This document shows positions 26,444-35,084 of a stretch of DNA of 49,729 nt, piece after piece (the stretch's first letter is position 1; each line of letters opens with the position of its first letter). The stretch spans positions 1 through 49,729 of the forward strand of contig CANAAV010000019.1 of NCBI GenBank assembly GCA_947346365.1, given 5' to 3'. The DNA is from an uncultured Flavonifractor sp. (GTDB lineage Bacteria; Bacillota; Clostridia; Oscillospirales; Oscillospiraceae). The notes below the pieces were generated by a model, which was given only the letters and a program-made list of their open reading frames with translations, made no database searches and was not told the origin of the DNA. The translations under genes and the position numbers were made by a program.

Positions 26444-28360
26444 TTGAAATACCGTGGTATGCGCGACATCGGGTTTTACCTGCTGATTGCCGTGATTTTA
26501 TTTATGACCGTGTTTGCCCTGCGGGGCGGCTTTGATGCCCAGGAGCCGATTACCTATGGGGAGGTCCGGGCCCTGCTGGAGCAGGAGCAGGTCGTTCAGG
26601 TTCAGGTAAAGGATAATACCGTTACCCTCTGGCTTCGGGAACCGGTGAACGGTCAGGCGGCCGTCACGTATGACGTGGGCGACCCGGAGTGGTTCTACAA
26701 CGACTTTAACGAGCTGATTGTAGAGCAGCAGCGCCGGGGAGTCATTTTGGACTATGACTATCCCCAGGGCTTTGTGGCCCCCGCCTGGATGTCCCTGGTT
26801 CCCTGGGTGGTGATCCTGGTGGTGTTCGGCCTGCTGTGGTACTTTATGTTCCTGCGTCAAAACGGCGGCGCCGGCGGCGCCGGCGGAGGTGTGGACCGGG
26901 GGGCGCGCTTTGGGCGGGCCCGCACCCGCACCGGGGCGGACGAGCAGAAAAAGGTCACCTTTGCCGACGTGGCCGGCGCGGAGGAGGAAAAGGAGGAGCT
27001 CAAGGAGATTGTGGAGTTCCTCAAGGACCCTAAGCGCTTTTTGGAGCTGGGGGCCCGCATTCCCAAAGGGGTGCTGCTGGTGGGCCCGCCGGGCACCGGA
27101 AAAACTCTGCTGGCCAAGGCCGTTGCGGGAGAGGCGGGGGTGCATTTCCTGTCCATTTCCGGCTCTGACTTTGTGGAGCTCTACGTGGGCGTAGGCGCCT
27201 CCCGCGTACGGGATTTGTTTGACCAGGCAAAGAAGGATTCGCCGGCCATCGTGTTCATCGATGAGATCGATGCGGTGGGCCGCCAGCGGGGCGCAGGCCT
27301 GGGCGGCGGACACGACGAGCGGGAGCAGACCCTGAACCAGCTGCTGGTGGAGATGGATGGGTTCGGCAATAATGAGGGTGTGGTGGTCATGGCGGCGACC
27401 AACCGGCAGGATATTTTAGATCCCGCCCTGCTGCGTCCCGGCCGCTTTGACCGGCAGGTCTATGTAGGCTACCCGGATATCCGGGGCCGGGAGGAGATCC
27501 TGAAGGTCCACACCCGGAGCAAGCCTTTGGCGGAGGACGTGGATTTGGCGGAGCTGGCCCGGGCCACCGGCGGTTTTACCGGCGCGGATCTGGAGAATCT
27601 GACAAATGAGGCGGCCCTTCTCGCCGCCCGGAAGCGGGCCCGGTTTATCACCATGGCGGACCTCCATGCGGCGGTCGTCAAGGTCATTGCCGGACCGGAA
27701 AAGAAGAGCCGGGCGGTGATTGAGCGGGAGCGCAGGCTCACCGCTTACCATGAGGCGGGCCATGCCGTCGTGATCCACGGTCTGGAGACCCAGGACCCGG
27801 TCCACCAGATCACCATTATCCCCAGAGGGGCGGCGGGGGGCATGACCATCTCCCTGCCCCGAGAGGATGTGTCGTTTCAATCCCGGCAGGAGCTCACCGA
27901 GCGCATCGCCGTGTGCCTGGGGGGCCGCGCGGCGGAACAGATGGTGCTGGGAGACATTTCCACCGGCGCGGGCAGCGACCTGCGCAAGGCCACCTCCATC
28001 GCCCGGAATATGGTTACCCGGTACGGCATGAGCCAGCGCGTGGGCAATGTGGTGTTCGACTCTGGGCACGACGAGGTGTTCATCGGCCGGAGCATGGCGC
28101 AGACCAAGAATTATTCGGAAGAAGTCGCCGCCCTCATTGACGAGGAGGTCAAGGCGCTGATTGACAAAGCCTATGACCGGTGCGGGGAGATTCTGGCCGC
28201 CCACCGGCAGGAGCTGGATTTTGTGGCGGATTACCTGCTGAAATACGAAAACATGGATGGAGACATGTTTGCCCTGGTGTTTACCGACCCCGGCGCGGTT
28301 AAACCGCCGAAAGGCTTTGACAATCCGGCTGGGACCGGGGAGGACGCCCCCTGCGTTTGA
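26444..28360 (+). CDS. ftsH: ATP-dependent zinc metalloprotease FtsH
   Basis: A 638-residue membrane AAA+ protease for misfolded membrane proteins and short-lived regulators. Transmembrane helices lie near 8-25 and 112-132, with a periplasmic-type loop between them. Walker A GPPGTGKT is at 214-221, Walker B and sensor motifs follow, then the segment [17 protein letters not shown]. The zinc site HEAGH is at 436-440. The start is TTG with GGAAAGG 13 bases upstream; ATG 26459 is an alternative. A strong terminator lies 128 bases past the stop. Confidence 0.97.
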   Translation: MKYRGMRDIGFYLLIAVILFMTVFALRGGFDAQEPITYGEVRALLEQEQVVQVQVKDNTVTLWLREPVNGQAAVTYDVGDPEWFYNDFNELIVEQQRRGVILDYDYPQGFVAPAWMSLVPWVVILVVFGLLWYFMFLRQNGGAGGAGGGVDRGARFGRARTRTGADEQKKVTFADVAGAEEEKEELKEIVEFLKDPKRFLELGARIPKGVLLVGPPGTGKTLLAKAVAGEAGVHFLSISGSDFVELYVGVGASRVRDLFDQAKKDSPAIVFIDEIDAVGRQRGAGLGGGHDEREQTLNQLLVEMDGFGNNEGVVVMAATNRQDILDPALLRPGRFDRQVYVGYPDIRGREEILKVHTRSKPLAEDVDLAELARATGGFTGADLENLTNEAALLAARKRARFITMADLHAAVVKVIAGPEKKSRAVIERERRLTAYHEAGHAVVIHGLETQDPVHQITIIPRGAAGGMTISLPREDVSFQSRQELTERIAVCLGGRAAEQMVLGDISTGAGSDLRKATSIARNMVTRYGMSQRVGNVVFDSGHDEVFIGRSMAQTKNYSEEVAALIDEEVKALIDKAYDRCGEILAAHRQELDFVADYLLKYENMDGDMFALVFTDPGAVKPPKGFDNPAGTGEDAPCV

Positions 28361-28487
28361 CGGCTTGGGCGCATGGTTTATCGAAACAGCGCCGCAGAGT
28401 TGGTATCTTTGGGTGTAAACCGGACAACAGCTTGCTTTTTATAGGCAATCAGACCGGAAAAGCGGTTTCTCTGTTTTTCGACGGCCT

Positions 28488-28523
28488 CAGACCCCCGCTG
28501 TTTGACAGCGGGGGTCTGTTTTG
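28488..28523 (+). terminator. Intrinsic terminator downstream of ftsH
   Basis: A perfect 13-bp stem (28488-28500 with 28506-28518) with a 5-nt loop, followed by four T residues. It ends the dnaB/tilS/ftsH-direction transcript. Confidence 0.85.
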
Positions 28524-28561
28524 TAAGAAAAGTTTAACAGACGCAGGGCCGGTGTGTATGC

Positions 28562-28567
28562 TATAAT
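28562..28567 (+). promoter_or_regulatory. Extended -10 promoter of the amidase gene
   Basis: A perfect TATAAT preceded by TGC (extended -10). No good -35 is present at normal spacing; TTTAAC lies 23 bases upstream. A leader of about 175 bases would separate it from the amidase start. Confidence 0.55.
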
Positions 28568-28607
28568 CAAATGAGTTGAAAAGAGTCGAAAGCCTTTTCA
28601 AGTATTG

Positions 28608-28677
28608 CGGCGCAGCGCCGTAACAGGCCGCCGAAGGCGGCCTTGGTTTGGATTTCACAGGCGGCAAAGCCCGCCTG
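28608..28677 (+). other. Three tandem hairpins in the amidase leader
   Basis: Three GC-rich inverted repeats follow one another: CGGCGC-A-GCGCCG (28608-28620), an 8-bp stem with GAA loop (28625-28643), and a 7-bp stem with 6-nt loop (28658-28677). They occupy the untranslated leader between the promoter and the amidase. No match to a known riboswitch was recognised. The 386-base gap 28361-28746 otherwise holds only the ftsH terminator and the promoter. Confidence 0.5.
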
Positions 28678-28746
28678 AAAAATAACGAAACTGTTTTTAA
28701 GTCATCTGACTGTAAGCCTTGGTTGAAGGATAGGAGGCGACCGCCC

Positions 28747-29490
28747 ATGGAACAAAACCAAACCCCGGTACAGGAACGCCCGCCGGAGGGGGTGCGGCTT
28801 CTTCCGCCGGAGGAAACCCCTGGCCCGGAGCTTCCGCCTAAGCCCTCCCGGCCGGCTAAACGCCCGCCTAGAAGGGGGACCAGGCTCTCTCTTCCCGCGC
28901 TGGCTGCGGCGCTGGCGGTTTTGGTGGCGGTGCTGGCCCTGATCAAGGCGGCGGACCCCTTTGCCCCCGCGCCGGAGGAGAGCGGAGATCCCGGCGTGGC
29001 CGGCATTCCGGAGTGGATAGAAATCCGGCTCCTGCCGGAAAATCCCTATTCCCGCCCCGGCGATCCGCTGGAGCAGGTCAACGGCGTGGTGGTCCACTAC
29101 GTAGGCAATCCCGGCACCTCGGCGGAGCAAAACCATGGCTACTTTGAAAACCTGGCCTCTACCGGGGAGACCTATGCCAGCAGCCATTTCCTAATCGGCT
29201 TGAACGGAGAGGTGCTGCTGAACGTCCCCCTGGATGAAATCGCGTACTGCTCCAACCAGCGCAACGCAGACACCATCTCGATCGAATGCTGCCACCCGGA
29301 CGCCACCGGTGAATTTACCGCCGCTACGTATCAGTCCCTGCTGTCCCTGACCCGCTGGCTGATGGAAACCTACGGCCTGGACAGCGGGCAGTTGCTGCGG
29401 CACTTTGATGTAACCGGTAAAGAGTGCCCCCGGTATTTTGTACAGCATCCGGAGGCCTGGGAGCAATTTTTGGCAGACGCCGCAGAATAG
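28747..29490 (+). CDS. Membrane-anchored N-acetylmuramoyl-L-alanine amidase (Amidase_2)
   Basis: A 247-residue wall hydrolase that cuts the amide between muramic acid and the stem peptide. A Pro/Glu-rich cytoplasmic N-terminus (1-45) precedes one transmembrane helix (about 50-75). The amidase domain begins near residue 105 with VNGVVVHYVGNPG. Likely zinc ligands are H117, H219 (RHFDVTGKECP) and C227, as in PGRP/T7-lysozyme-like amidases. SSHFLIGLNGEVL and DTISIECCHP are also typical. The start is set by ATAGGAGG nine bases upstream of ATG 28747. Confidence 0.88.
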   Translation: MEQNQTPVQERPPEGVRLLPPEETPGPELPPKPSRPAKRPPRRGTRLSLPALAAALAVLVAVLALIKAADPFAPAPEESGDPGVAGIPEWIEIRLLPENPYSRPGDPLEQVNGVVVHYVGNPGTSAEQNHGYFENLASTGETYASSHFLIGLNGEVLLNVPLDEIAYCSNQRNADTISIECCHPDATGEFTAATYQSLLSLTRWLMETYGLDSGQLLRHFDVTGKECPRYFVQHPEAWEQFLADAAE

Positions 29491-29499
29491 TCCGGTTTA

Positions 29500-29528
29500 T
29501 TGGACATTTCTTTCTGTATACTCTAGAT
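29500..29528 (+). promoter_or_regulatory. Weak promoter before the 40-residue gene
   Basis: TTGGAC (29500-29505), 17 bases, then CTAGAT (29523-29528). An overlapping TATACT at 29517-29522 could serve as the -10 instead, but then lacks a good -35. Confidence 0.35.
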
Positions 29529-29556
29529 ATCACAGTACAGGAAGGAGCGTCAGAGG

Positions 29557-29679
29557 ATGAACTACGAGATTAGATACGTTTACGGGCATGTGGAGGTTTA
29601 TGACTGCGCGGGCCGCTTCCTCTTTTCCGCCGACAGCGAGGGGGAGGCGCTGGAGGAGCTGGAGCGTGACGCGGCATGA
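29557..29679 (+). CDS. Small protein of 40 residues, unknown function
   Basis: A 40-residue soluble acidic protein starting MNYEIRYVYGHVEVYDCAG and ending in a Glu-rich helix (GEALEELERD). The pattern (two or three strands, then a helix) resembles a minimal beta-beta-alpha fold. GAAGGAG lies 11 bases before the ATG and a candidate promoter lies upstream. It is convergent with the P-type ATPase gene, whose stop is at 29771. No function can be assigned. Confidence 0.6.
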   Translation: MNYEIRYVYGHVEVYDCAGRFLFSADSEGEALEELERDAA

Positions 29680-29770
29680 CGCGGCGCGTTCCGCGGAAAA
29701 GGCTTTCTACCCGGTCGGAAAGCGAGCTGGGGCGGGACCCTTTGGGGGTCCCGCTCTCTTTTTCGCGGCG

Positions 29771-32386
29771 CTATGCCTGGGGCTTAAGGAGCCTGAAAAC
29801 CTGCACCGCCCCGGTGGGAAGAAAGGCCAGCAGGACAGTCTGCCCCAGCTGGAGCGGGCCAAACCCGGCGGGCACCAGGAACAGCGTCCTGAGCCCCGGC
29901 AGGAAGAGTGCCGCCAGCAGCAGTGCCGCGCCCGCGGCAAAGGCCGCCAAGGAATAGGGGTTGCTGCGCAGTCTTAAGCGCCGGAGAGATTCCCGGCCCC
30001 GGCAGTTAAAGCCGTGAAACAGCCGGGCCAGAGCCAGAGCGGCAAAGGCCATGGCGCTGGCCAGCGCCGCGCCGCCCTGGGCCAGGCCCAGGTAAAAGGC
30101 GGCCATGGCCGCGGCCGCGATCAACAGGCCCTGGCCGCCGATTCTCAGCAGCAGCGCCCGGTCCAGAAGAGGCTCCCGGGGGTTCCGGGGCGGACGCTTG
30201 AGCAGGCCGGACCGGGCCGGCTCCATGCCAATGGCAATGGCGGGCAGGGAATCGGTCAACAGGTTGATAAACAGCAGGTGCACCGGAGCAAAGGGGGCAG
30301 GAAGTGAAAACAAAACGGCGTACAGCACGCATAGTATCCCCGCTGTATTACCAGAAAGGAGAAACTGGATGGCATTTTTGATATTTTCATAGATGCTGCG
30401 GCCATTGACCACCGCCTTTACAATGGTAGCGAAGTTATCATCTGTCAGGACCATCGAGGCGGCGTCCTTGCTGACTTCGGTGCCGGTGATCCCCATGGCC
30501 ACGCCAATGTCCGCCCTTTTTAGGGCTGGCGCGTCGTTGACGCCGTCGCCTGTCATGGCAGTGATGGCGCCCCGCCGCTGCCAGGCTTCAACAATGCGTA
30601 TTTTATGCTCTGGAGATACCCTTGCGTATACGCTGATCCGCTCCAACCGCCGGTCCAGCTCCGCGGAGTCCAGGGCGTCCAGCTCCAGACCGGAAAGGGC
30701 CTCGTCCTCCTCCCGAAGGATTCCCAGCTGGCGGGCAATGGCGGAGGCGGTGATTTTGTGGTCGCCGGTAATCATAACCGTGCGAATTCCACCCTGGCGG
30801 GCGTCGGCCACCGCCTGTACGGCCTCCGGCCGCGGCGGGTCGATCATGGCGGCCAGACCGATGAAGGTAAAATCCGACTCATCCTCCAGCGTGAGCGGGC
30901 GAAGGTCCTCCAGCTGCTTGCAGGCGAAGGCCAGCACCCGCAGGCCCTGCTGGGACAGGGTTTCATTTACATGGGCAATCTCCTCCCGCCGGTGCTGGTC
31001 CAGTATCTCCACACCGCCGCCGGTGAGCAGAAAGGAGGAGCGCTCCAGCAGCACGTCGATGGCCCCCTTGGAGTAGAGCGTAGGCACGCCCTCAATATTG
31101 TGCAGGGTGCTCATCAGCTTGCGTTGTGAGTCAAAGGCCAGCTCGCCCAGCCGGGGGTGCTGCCGCCGGTAGCTGACCTCCTCCACACCGAAGAGGTCTC
31201 CCAGCTGGACCAGGGCCACCTCCGTGGGGTCACCAATAGCGGCGCCGTCCACCTCGGTAGCGTCGGAGGCGAGGACCGCCGCTTTTAAAAGCAGACGCTG
31301 CGCATTGTCCGCCAAGGACAGGTCCTCCGCCGCCAGCAGGGCGCCGCCGGCGTAAATTTTCTGCACTGTCATGCGGTTTTGCGTGAGAGTGCCCGTTTTG
31401 TCTGAGCAGATGACCGATACCGCCCCCAGGCTCTCCACCGCTTTGAGGTCCTTCATCACCGCGTTTTGGCGGGCCATTTTCTGGGTGCCCATGGCCAGAA
31501 CGATGGTGACAATGGAGCTCAGGGCCTCCGGGATGGCGGCGACCGCCAGGGCGACGGCGAACATCAGCGCGTCCAGCACGCCCATGCCCGAGCGGAGAAC
31601 CGACAGCAGAAATACCAGGGCGCAGATGCATAGAATTCCCACCGCCAGCTTGGCGCTGAAAACGTCCAGGCTCTCTTGCAGGGGTGTTTTCCGCTGCTGG
31701 GTTCGATTCATGAGGGCGGCGATGCGCCCCAGCTGTGTGTCCATGCCTGTGGCGGTGACCAGCACGCTGGCCCGCCCATAGGTGACCAGGGAGCCAGAAA
31801 AGACCATATTTTTTTGATCTGCCAGGGCGGTGTGACCGGCGGGGAGGGGTTGGTCGGATTTTTCCACCCCCTCCGATTCCCCGGTGAGGGAGCTCTCGTT
31901 GACCTTCAGGGAGAAATTCTCTAAAATCCGCCCGTCCGCCGCCGCCAGGTCGCCGGCCTCCAGGAGAAGAATGTCCCCGGGGACCACCTGCGCGGCGGGA
32001 ATTTCCAACCGCGCCCCGCCGCGGAGGACCTTGGCGGCGGGGGCGGACATAGCCTTCAGGCTCTCCAGGGATTTTTCCGCCTTCACATGCTGCACCGTGC
32101 CCAAAAGCGCGTTGAGCAGCAGCACCGCGAAAATAACCAGAGTGCTCTCACCGCTGCCGGACAGGGCGGAGATTACGGCAGCAGCCAAGAGAATAGCCAC
32201 CATCAGGTCTTGAAACTGCGCCAGGAAAACCTGCCATACGGGCTTTTTCTTCCCCTCGGAGAGCTTGTTCGGGCCGCAGCGCTCCAACCGCCGGAGGGCT
32301 TCCTCCGGGCTGAGTCCCTCCGGCGCGGCGCCTTGGGCGCGCAGCGCCTGCTGTGCTGTCATGCTGGAATAATTGTGTTTTACCAT
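29771..32386 (-). CDS. P-type cation ATPase under Mn2+ riboswitch (Ca2+/Mn2+ exporter)
   Basis: An 871-residue P2-type ATPase of the calcium-transporting family. The N-terminal cation ATPase domain begins SSMTAQQALRAQ. The phosphorylated Asp is D329 in CSDKTGTLTQNR, with MTGDGVNDAPALKRADIG as the hinge motif. About ten membrane helices include PEALSSIVTIVLAMGTQKMA in M4 (PEAL, usual PEGL) and NLLTDSLPAIAIGMEP in M6. By sequence alone it would be called a Ca2+ pump. The yybP-ykoY riboswitch in its leader instead points to Mn2+ efflux, alone or with Ca2+. ATG 32386 has AAGAAGGGGG upstream; longer frames would begin inside the riboswitch. Confidence 0.9.
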   Translation of the reverse strand: MVKHNYSSMTAQQALRAQGAAPEGLSPEEALRRLERCGPNKLSEGKKKPVWQVFLAQFQDLMVAILLAAAVISALSGSGESTLVIFAVLLLNALLGTVQHVKAEKSLESLKAMSAPAAKVLRGGARLEIPAAQVVPGDILLLEAGDLAAADGRILENFSLKVNESSLTGESEGVEKSDQPLPAGHTALADQKNMVFSGSLVTYGRASVLVTATGMDTQLGRIAALMNRTQQRKTPLQESLDVFSAKLAVGILCICALVFLLSVLRSGMGVLDALMFAVALAVAAIPEALSSIVTIVLAMGTQKMARQNAVMKDLKAVESLGAVSVICSDKTGTLTQNRMTVQKIYAGGALLAAEDLSLADNAQRLLLKAAVLASDATEVDGAAIGDPTEVALVQLGDLFGVEEVSYRRQHPRLGELAFDSQRKLMSTLHNIEGVPTLYSKGAIDVLLERSSFLLTGGGVEILDQHRREEIAHVNETLSQQGLRVLAFACKQLEDLRPLTLEDESDFTFIGLAAMIDPPRPEAVQAVADARQGGIRTVMITGDHKITASAIARQLGILREEDEALSGLELDALDSAELDRRLERISVYARVSPEHKIRIVEAWQRRGAITAMTGDGVNDAPALKRADIGVAMGITGTEVSKDAASMVLTDDNFATIVKAVVNGRSIYENIKNAIQFLLSGNTAGILCVLYAVLFSLPAPFAPVHLLFINLLTDSLPAIAIGMEPARSGLLKRPPRNPREPLLDRALLLRIGGQGLLIAAAAMAAFYLGLAQGGAALASAMAFAALALARLFHGFNCRGRESLRRLRLRSNPYSLAAFAAGAALLLAALFLPGLRTLFLVPAGFGPLQLGQTVLLAFLPTGAVQVFRLLKPQA

Positions 32387-32430
32387 GCTGCCCCCTTCTT
32401 TCCGTTGATCCGATGTCCGCGGAGGGGGAT

Positions 32431-32475
32431 AAAAAAAGACCCTCCGCCAACCGCCGCATACTGCGGCAGTTGCCG
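32431..32475 (-). terminator. Riboswitch-controlled terminator
   Basis: On the minus strand, a stem of about 13 bp with one mismatch and one G-T pair (32462-32475 with 32445-32458, loop 32459-32461) is followed by seven T residues (32437-32431). Its first arm overlaps the 3' side of the aptamer's closing stem, so the two structures exclude each other. Confidence 0.8.
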
Positions 32476-32566
32476 AAAAGTCTTGTTGCCAAAGTTGGCG
32501 CATACCGCCAGACCCGTCAGGGCCGTGATGTTGACGGCATGTCTTTTAACTACTCCCTTTTCAACT
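32469..32566 (-). ncRNA. yybP-ykoY manganese riboswitch
   Basis: The leader of the P-type ATPase contains the conserved yybP-ykoY elements in order: GGGAGTAG (32557-32550), CCGTCAACAT (32537-32528), CCCTGACGGGT (32522-32512) and GGCAACAAGAC (32490-32480). GTTGAAAAG (32565-32557) can pair with CTTTTC...CAAC (32480-32469) as the closing stem. Members of this class bind Mn2+ and usually switch on Mn2+ exporters. Stabilising the closing stem would take away the first arm of the following terminator, so Mn2+ should turn the gene on. Confidence 0.85.
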
Positions 32567-32572
32567 GCTGAT

Positions 32573-32601
32573 AGAATACCACAGCCAGAGATATAAGTCA
32601 A
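32573..32601 (-). promoter_or_regulatory. Promoter of the riboswitch/P-type ATPase transcript
   Basis: On the minus strand, TTGACT (32601-32596), a 17-base spacer and TATTCT (32578-32573). Transcription would start near 32566, exactly at the beginning of the aptamer. Confidence 0.8.
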
Positions 32602-32690
32602 ACTATTTTGCGCGGCGCTCTGCTAGGATGAACCATTTGGGCCAAAGGTATACGGGCAGGAGAAAAGCATGCGCAGGGAAGGGAAAAGAA

Positions 32691-34013
32691 TCAGGAACAT
32701 TCATTCAGAATGCCCGCCTGACGGGCCTGGTCTTTCAGCTGCTCCCGGAACTGGGGGTGGGCCAGACCGATCATCGCACGCACCCGGTCCCGCATAGACA
32801 GGGGCTTGAGGTTGACGCAGCCATACTCGGTGGCGATATACTGCACGTCGGAGCGTGGAGTTGTGACGGCGGTGCCCGCCGGAAAAGCGGATACAATCCG
32901 GCTGAGAGGCGGCCGGCCCGGTTTTTCCAGGGTGGAGGTCAGGGCGAAAAAGGATTTTCCGCCCTTGGCCAGCTGGGCGCCGCGTACAAAATCCAGCTGC
33001 CCGCCGGTACCGCTCTGCTGGCGGAAGCCCAAGGAGTCGGCGGCGACCTGGCCGAACAGGTCGATAGACATGGCGGTGTTGATGGAGATCATGTTTTCGT
33101 TCTGGGCAATCAGCGCCGGGTCGTTGGTTTTGGAAAAGGGCAGGAAGTAGACGCTGGAATTGTGGTCCAGGAATTGATAGAGCTCCTCAGAACCAAAGGC
33201 GAAGCTGGCGACGCTTTTCCCGGGGAAAAGGGTTTTCCTCCGGTTTGTGACTACGCCGTCCTTCATCAGGCGCATCATGACGTCGCTCATCAGCTCCGAG
33301 TGAATGCCCAAGTCATTTTTTTCCCGCAGGCCATAGCCTACCGCGGAGGCAAGACCGCCCAGCCCCAGCTGAATGGTGGCCCCGTCTGGAATCAGCGCGA
33401 CGATGTGCCGGGAGATGGCCTGCACGCGCGCGTCGGCGGGCAGCTCCTGCGCAGTCTCCAGGCTGTCGTCGGCCTCTACAATAAAGTCGGCCTGGGAACA
33501 GTGAATGAGATGGTCCTCGCCGTATACGTAGGGGACGCTGCGGTTTACCTGGAGAATTACGGTGTCGGCCTGATCTGCGATCTGGCGGTGTAGCGCCACG
33601 CCGCTGGCGCCAAAGCTCATATAGCCGTTGGAATCGCAGGGGGAGACCTCCAGAAACGCCACGTTGGGCCGGGCGGTCTGGGCGCACCAAATGCCAATTT
33701 GGCTCAGGTGGACGGAGGTAAATTCACCGCGCTCCGGGCCTAGGCCCTGCCGTTCGGAGATTCCCATAAAATAAGAGCAAAAATCAAAATGGCCCTGGGC
33801 GTCCTGCGCAAAAAAACGCGCGCTCCGGCGGTACTGGGAGCAGGAGATCACTACGTTTTCCAGCTCCTGCTCCCGCTGCTCCAAGGCCTGACAGAGCTTG
33901 TAAGCGATGCTGGAGCATGTGCCCACATAAATACGGTCGCCGCTTTTGACCTGCTGTACCGCCTGCTGGGCGGTGCATTTTTTTTGCTCATATTCCGCCT
34001 GGAAGTCTGACAT
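32691..34013 (-). CDS. Acetyl-CoA hydrolase/transferase family CoA-transferase
   Basis: A 440-residue class I CoA-transferase resembling 4-hydroxybutyrate or butyrate:acetate CoA-transferases. The catalytic Glu is E240 in GIHSELMSD. The C-terminal domain has SGTGGQLDFVRGAQLAKGGK and the segments VTTPRSDVQYIATEYG and VRAMIGLAHPQFREQL. It would move CoA between acetyl-CoA and an organic acid. It is the last gene of the minus-strand catabolic operon, 39 bases after the aldolase with its own GGGAGG site. In context it may activate the pathway substrate or a product using the acetyl-CoA made by the dehydrogenase. The acid partner is unknown. Confidence 0.85.
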   Translation of the reverse strand: MSDFQAEYEQKKCTAQQAVQQVKSGDRIYVGTCSSIAYKLCQALEQREQELENVVISCSQYRRSARFFAQDAQGHFDFCSYFMGISERQGLGPERGEFTSVHLSQIGIWCAQTARPNVAFLEVSPCDSNGYMSFGASGVALHRQIADQADTVILQVNRSVPYVYGEDHLIHCSQADFIVEADDSLETAQELPADARVQAISRHIVALIPDGATIQLGLGGLASAVGYGLREKNDLGIHSELMSDVMMRLMKDGVVTNRRKTLFPGKSVASFAFGSEELYQFLDHNSSVYFLPFSKTNDPALIAQNENMISINTAMSIDLFGQVAADSLGFRQQSGTGGQLDFVRGAQLAKGGKSFFALTSTLEKPGRPPLSRIVSAFPAGTAVTTPRSDVQYIATEYGCVNLKPLSMRDRVRAMIGLAHPQFREQLKDQARQAGILNECS

Positions 34014-34052
34014 AGCGGCAAATTCCTCCCTTCTTATTCCGTTTTTCCATGC

Positions 34053-35084
34053 CTACTGTCCCTCCAGATCCTGTTTTCCTTCCGCCATAAAGGCCTGGCA
34101 GATGTCCAGAATCATGTCCTCCTGACCGCCGATAGCCCCCCGACGGCCCAGCTCTTCAAAAATGCGCTGGTAAGGGATACCATATTTTTGGGAGGCCTCC
34201 AGGGTATTCAAATAAAAGCTGGAATAGATGCCGACCTTGCCGAGGGTGCACGATTCGCTGGTGACCTGCAAAGGCCGCTGCATAATGGGGACCACGTACT
34301 TGTCCGCCGCCTCGCACAGGGCGTAAAAGTCGCACCCGGTGTCAACGTGCATTTTTTCCAGCACGGCCGCAATGGCCTGAGTACACCCGTTGCCGGACCC
34401 GGCTCCCAGCCCGTTCAGCGCTCCGTCCACATAATCCGCCCCCGCCTCGACTGCGGCGACGACGTTTCCGACGCCGAGCCCAAGGTTGTTATGGGTATGC
34501 ACGCCGATGGGGAGCCCGGTGGCCTGCTTCAGCGCCACGACGCGGTCCCGGATATCCTGGGGCGTAAAGGCGCCGGCGGAGTCGGCGAAATAAATAACGT
34601 CCGCGCCGTAGCTTTTCGCCTTCATCGCGTTCTCTACCAGCTCGTCAATGCTGATGAGATGGCACATCATCAAAAAACAGATGACGTCCAGCCCCAATTC
34701 CTTGCCGCCCTGGATGTGGGTTTCGCCCAGGTCGGCCTCTGAGCAGTGGACGGCCACCCGCACGCCGTCCAGCCCGTAGTGCTCCTTTGCGTAGCGCATA
34801 TCCTTCATGGTGGCGATGCCCGGGCAGAACAGGTCATAGAGCTTGGTGTGGTGAAGCTGGGCCCGCGCGGCGGTCAAAAGGGCCTCGTCGCTGTATTTTC
34901 CAAAGCCGTACTGCAGCAGGGAGCCGTTCAAACCGGCCCCGTGGCCAACCTCCGCGGCATATACGCCCGCCCGCTCCAGGCAGGCGCAGATATTGGATAC
35001 AGTCTCCGGGCTCTGGGTGTGATGCAGGGCGTGGCTACCGTCGCGCATGGTGGTGTCGATGATCCTGACTTTTTGACTCATCAT
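34053..35084 (-). CDS. mhpE: 4-hydroxy-2-oxovalerate aldolase
   Basis: A 343-residue class II aldolase (MhpE/DmpG/BphI type) that splits 4-hydroxy-2-oxovalerate into pyruvate and acetaldehyde. Active-site residues are in DTTMRDGSHA (R14, D15, H18), and the metal-binding HTH is at 196-198 in GVHTHNNLGLGVGN. The C-terminal DmpG communication domain, which delivers acetaldehyde to the dehydrogenase, is present. Its ATG overlaps the TGA of the dehydrogenase gene, consistent with the channelling complex these two proteins form in aerobes. Confidence 0.93.
   Translation of the reverse strand: MMSQKVRIIDTTMRDGSHALHHTQSPETVSNICACLERAGVYAAEVGHGAGLNGSLLQYGFGKYSDEALLTAARAQLHHTKLYDLFCPGIATMKDMRYAKEHYGLDGVRVAVHCSEADLGETHIQGGKELGLDVICFLMMCHLISIDELVENAMKAKSYGADVIYFADSAGAFTPQDIRDRVVALKQATGLPIGVHTHNNLGLGVGNVVAAVEAGADYVDGALNGLGAGSGNGCTQAIAAVLEKMHVDTGCDFYALCEAADKYVVPIMQRPLQVTSESCTLGKVGIYSSFYLNTLEASQKYGIPYQRIFEELGRRGAIGGQEDMILDICQAFMAEGKQDLEGQ

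Noticed and set aside
28608-28677. CRISPR-like or tRNA-like interpretation of the hairpin cluster
   Set aside because: The three stems differ in sequence, there are no regular spacers, and no cloverleaf or CCA end can be drawn.
32387-32503. N-terminal extension of the P-type ATPase by 39 codons
   Set aside because: The extension is the riboswitch terminator region read as protein; the ATG at 32386 has its own ribosome-binding site.
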